6,651 nucleotides of DNA from Alphaproteobacteria bacterium (GTDB lineage: Bacteria > Pseudomonadota > Alphaproteobacteria > UBA6615). A model generated the notes under the pieces. The model did no database searches. It saw only the letters and a program-made list of their open reading frames with translations, and was not told the origin of the DNA. The stretch lies in the NCBI GenBank assembly GCA_013003285.1, contig JABDJY010000231.1, forward strand, positions 1 to 6,651. The letters run 5' to 3'. Positions 5,269 through 6,651 of this stretch are shown one piece after another (position 1 is the first letter of the stretch; each line of letters begins with the position of its first letter). A program made the position numbers and the translations under genes.

Positions 5269-6165
5269 ATGCGGCGATTTTCTCTAGTACTTTTAGCGCT
5301 CGTGGTGCTGTGGGCGCCACCGGCGTCCGGCGAAGAGAAACGCATCTATACAGAAGGGTTGCTGTGGCGGGTCGAGAGCCAGAACGCGCCCGCGAGCTAT
5401 GTCTTCGGCACCATTCATATAAGCGACCGCCGGGTACAAGCGGTCGTTCAGGATATGCTCCAAACTGTTGGACCGCTGGACAGCATCTCTCTGGAAATAG
5501 TGCAATCACCGGCAACGATGGCCGCGGCGGCTCAACGCATGTTCGACTTACAAGGGCCACCCCTATCGCAACGTGTCGGTGCGCAATTGTTCTCACAGAC
5601 CGTCGCCGCTGCCGCGCCCTACGGGTTGAACGCGACCGTTCTGGAACGGTTCAAACCATGGGCCGTGGCGGTAACCCTGAGTTTGCCGGTGTCCGAACTT
5701 CGCGCGCAGGCCAGCGGAGAGCTTAATTCGGAAAAACTCCTGGAGGCTCATGCGACGAGCAATCGGATCGCACTGTATGGCATCGAGACCATCGACGATC
5801 AGCTCGGCCTGTTCGACGGGCTTTCCGAGGCCGAACAGGTCGATATGCTGCGCCTTACCCTGCAGAATAGCCGCAAGACCGGCGCGATATTCACGCGGCT
5901 CGTCAACGCCTACCTTGCGCAAGACCTGAATGATTTCTATCGCGTGATGGAAGAGTTCTCGGTCGGACAAGAGTCCAATTTGCAAGAATTCTTCGAGGGC
6001 CAGATGATTGCCGGGCGCAACCGCCAAATGGTGGAGCGCATCCAGCCGCGCCTGGCGGAAGGCAACGCCCTCATCGCGGTCGGTGCGTTACATTTACCCG
6101 ATGAAGTCGGTGTGCTGCGGTTACTCGAACAACGCGGCTATACCATCTCGCCCATGCCGCGCTGA
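5269..6165 (+). CDS. Secreted TraB/GumN-family protein
   Basis: A 298-residue protein of the TraB/PrgY/GumN/TIKI family (PF01963). Residues 1-21 are a Sec signal peptide: two Arg, a hydrophobic core LVLLALVVLW, then PPASG before EE, with cleavage probably after residue 21. There is no lipobox, so the mature protein should be periplasmic. The two G-x-x-H motifs that define the family are present, GTIH (47-50) near the start and GALH (272-275) near the end. Conserved acidic sites E76 (SLEI) and E173 (GIET) and the basic region GRNRQM (249-254) are also present. The C-terminal pattern GALHLPDEVGVLRLL (272-286) is typical. Animal TIKI members are metal-dependent proteases; bacterial members are mostly uncharacterised, so a peptidase activity is an inference by family. 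Start supported by TAAGGA (5257-5262), 6 bases before the ATG. Complete and of normal length. Convergent with the next gene, 16 bases away. Confidence 0.92.
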   Translation: MRRFSLVLLALVVLWAPPASGEEKRIYTEGLLWRVESQNAPASYVFGTIHISDRRVQAVVQDMLQTVGPLDSISLEIVQSPATMAAAAQRMFDLQGPPLSQRVGAQLFSQTVAAAAPYGLNATVLERFKPWAVAVTLSLPVSELRAQASGELNSEKLLEAHATSNRIALYGIETIDDQLGLFDGLSEAEQVDMLRLTLQNSRKTGAIFTRLVNAYLAQDLNDFYRVMEEFSVGQESNLQEFFEGQMIAGRNRQMVERIQPRLAEGNALIAVGALHLPDEVGVLRLLEQRGYTISPMPR

Positions 6166-6181
6166 TTCCTGCGCGCCGCCT

Positions 6182-6651
6182 TCAGGCGCCGGTAAACGAA
6201 CCGCCCGAGGCGACAAGATCGCGCAGCAGGGCCGAGGGCTCCCACAGCTTGCCATGCGCGGCGTGGAATTCCTCGATCCGCGCCAGCACCGTGGGCAGGC
6301 CGACCCGATCGGCGTGGTACATGATGCCGCCGCGCCAGCGCGGAAAACCGAAACCGTATTGCCACATAATATCGATATCGCTGGCCCGTAGCGCCACGCC
6401 TTCCTCGACGATCTTGGCGCCTTCATTGACCGCGGCGTAGAGGCAGCGGTCGCGGATTTCGTCATCGTCGATCCGGCGGCGCTCGACACCCTGTTCGGCG
6501 GCGACCTGGGCGGCGATTTCGTCGACCTCCGGATCGGGCACCGGCAGGCTGCCACCCTCGCCGTAGGAGTACCAGCCGCTGCCGGTCTTGCGGCCATAAC
6601 GACCCATTTCGCACAGCCGGTCGGCCAAATGCAGGTAACGCTCTTCCGGGT
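6182..6651 (-). CDS. Multifunctional 3-hydroxyacyl-CoA dehydrogenase/enoyl-CoA hydratase, C-terminal part only
   Basis: The frame is open from the right edge to a TGA at 6182-6184, giving the last 155 residues of a protein whose family is about 700 long. A shorter reading starting at a TTG at 6628 is not a real start: the frame continues upstream as PEERYLHLADRL. The visible piece holds the end of the first 3HCDH_C domain (MGRYGRKTGSGWYSY, typical of FadB/FadJ and peroxisomal bifunctional enzymes) and most of the second: EIRDRCLYAAVNEGAKIVEEG, then DIDIMWQYGFGFPRWRGG, the highly conserved family segment. The chain ends PSALLRDLVASGGSFTGA, a normal C-terminus. The full enzyme would hydrate enoyl-CoA and oxidise 3-hydroxyacyl-CoA with NAD in fatty-acid beta-oxidation; the hydratase and NAD-binding domains lie outside the window. 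No terminator is evident in the 16-base gap to the convergent TraB/GumN gene. fadB and fadJ cannot be told apart here. Confidence 0.92.
   Translation of the reverse strand, partial: PEERYLHLADRLCEMGRYGRKTGSGWYSYGEGGSLPVPDPEVDEIAAQVAAEQGVERRRIDDDEIRDRCLYAAVNEGAKIVEEGVALRASDIDIMWQYGFGFPRWRGGIMYHADRVGLPTVLARIEEFHAAHGKLWEPSALLRDLVASGGSFTGA

Noticed and set aside
6177..6188. CGCC-TTCA-GGCG hairpin between the two convergent genes at the right end
   Set aside because: Only four base pairs, no T-run on either side, and it overlaps the stop codon; not a credible terminator.
6121..6597. A 158-codon minus-strand frame at the right end
   Set aside because: It is Arg/Pro/Ser-rich frame-shadow sequence over the clear 3-hydroxyacyl-CoA dehydrogenase frame and the end of the TraB/GumN gene.

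Overview
The window looks like chromosomal DNA from an alphaproteobacterium, plausibly a Rhodospirillales-like marine or soil lineage. The reasons are a moderately high GC content (about 60% by eye), strong GC preference at third codon positions, and the gene families present: an M24 creatinase/prolidase-like protein, a Gfo/Idh/MocA dehydrogenase, a TRAP solute-binding protein, a PaaI thioesterase, a zinc-free quinone oxidoreductase and a FadB/FadJ-type beta-oxidation enzyme. The taxonomic guess is inference; no rRNA or other marker gene is present. I see no tRNA, rRNA, insertion sequence, CRISPR array or phage gene.

Layout, left to right. (1) Minus strand, cut by the left edge: N-terminal 248 residues of an M24 metallopeptidase-fold protein. 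(2) A 301-base divergent intergenic region. (3) Plus strand: a two-gene unit, Gfo/Idh/MocA oxidoreductase followed by a small single-domain cupin, closed by a very strong hairpin terminator. (4) Minus strand, convergent with the cupin: a DctP-type TRAP solute-binding protein that has no signal peptide and no linked permease genes. (5) Plus strand: a PaaI-like hotdog thioesterase. (6) Minus strand: a QOR-type NADPH:quinone oxidoreductase. (7) Plus strand: a secreted TraB/GumN-family protein with a good sigma70-type promoter. (8) Minus strand, cut by the right edge: the C-terminal part of a multifunctional 3-hydroxyacyl-CoA dehydrogenase.

Strand changes at nearly every gene (-, +, +, -, +, -, +, -), so only the oxidoreductase and cupin look co-transcribed. 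The others appear to be single-gene units with divergent promoters or convergent ends. The general theme is small-molecule and acyl-CoA catabolism: a dehydrogenase plus cupin pair on an unknown sugar-like or aromatic-like substrate, acyl-CoA hydrolysis, reduction of an enone or quinone, and beta-oxidation. No shared pathway can be demonstrated from the sequence.

I do not see an undescribed multi-gene system. The points most worth a second look are the signal-less orphan TRAP binding protein, the altered metal-binding motifs of the cupin, the DddP-like active-site variant in the M24 protein, and the palindromic -10 element in front of the TraB/GumN gene.
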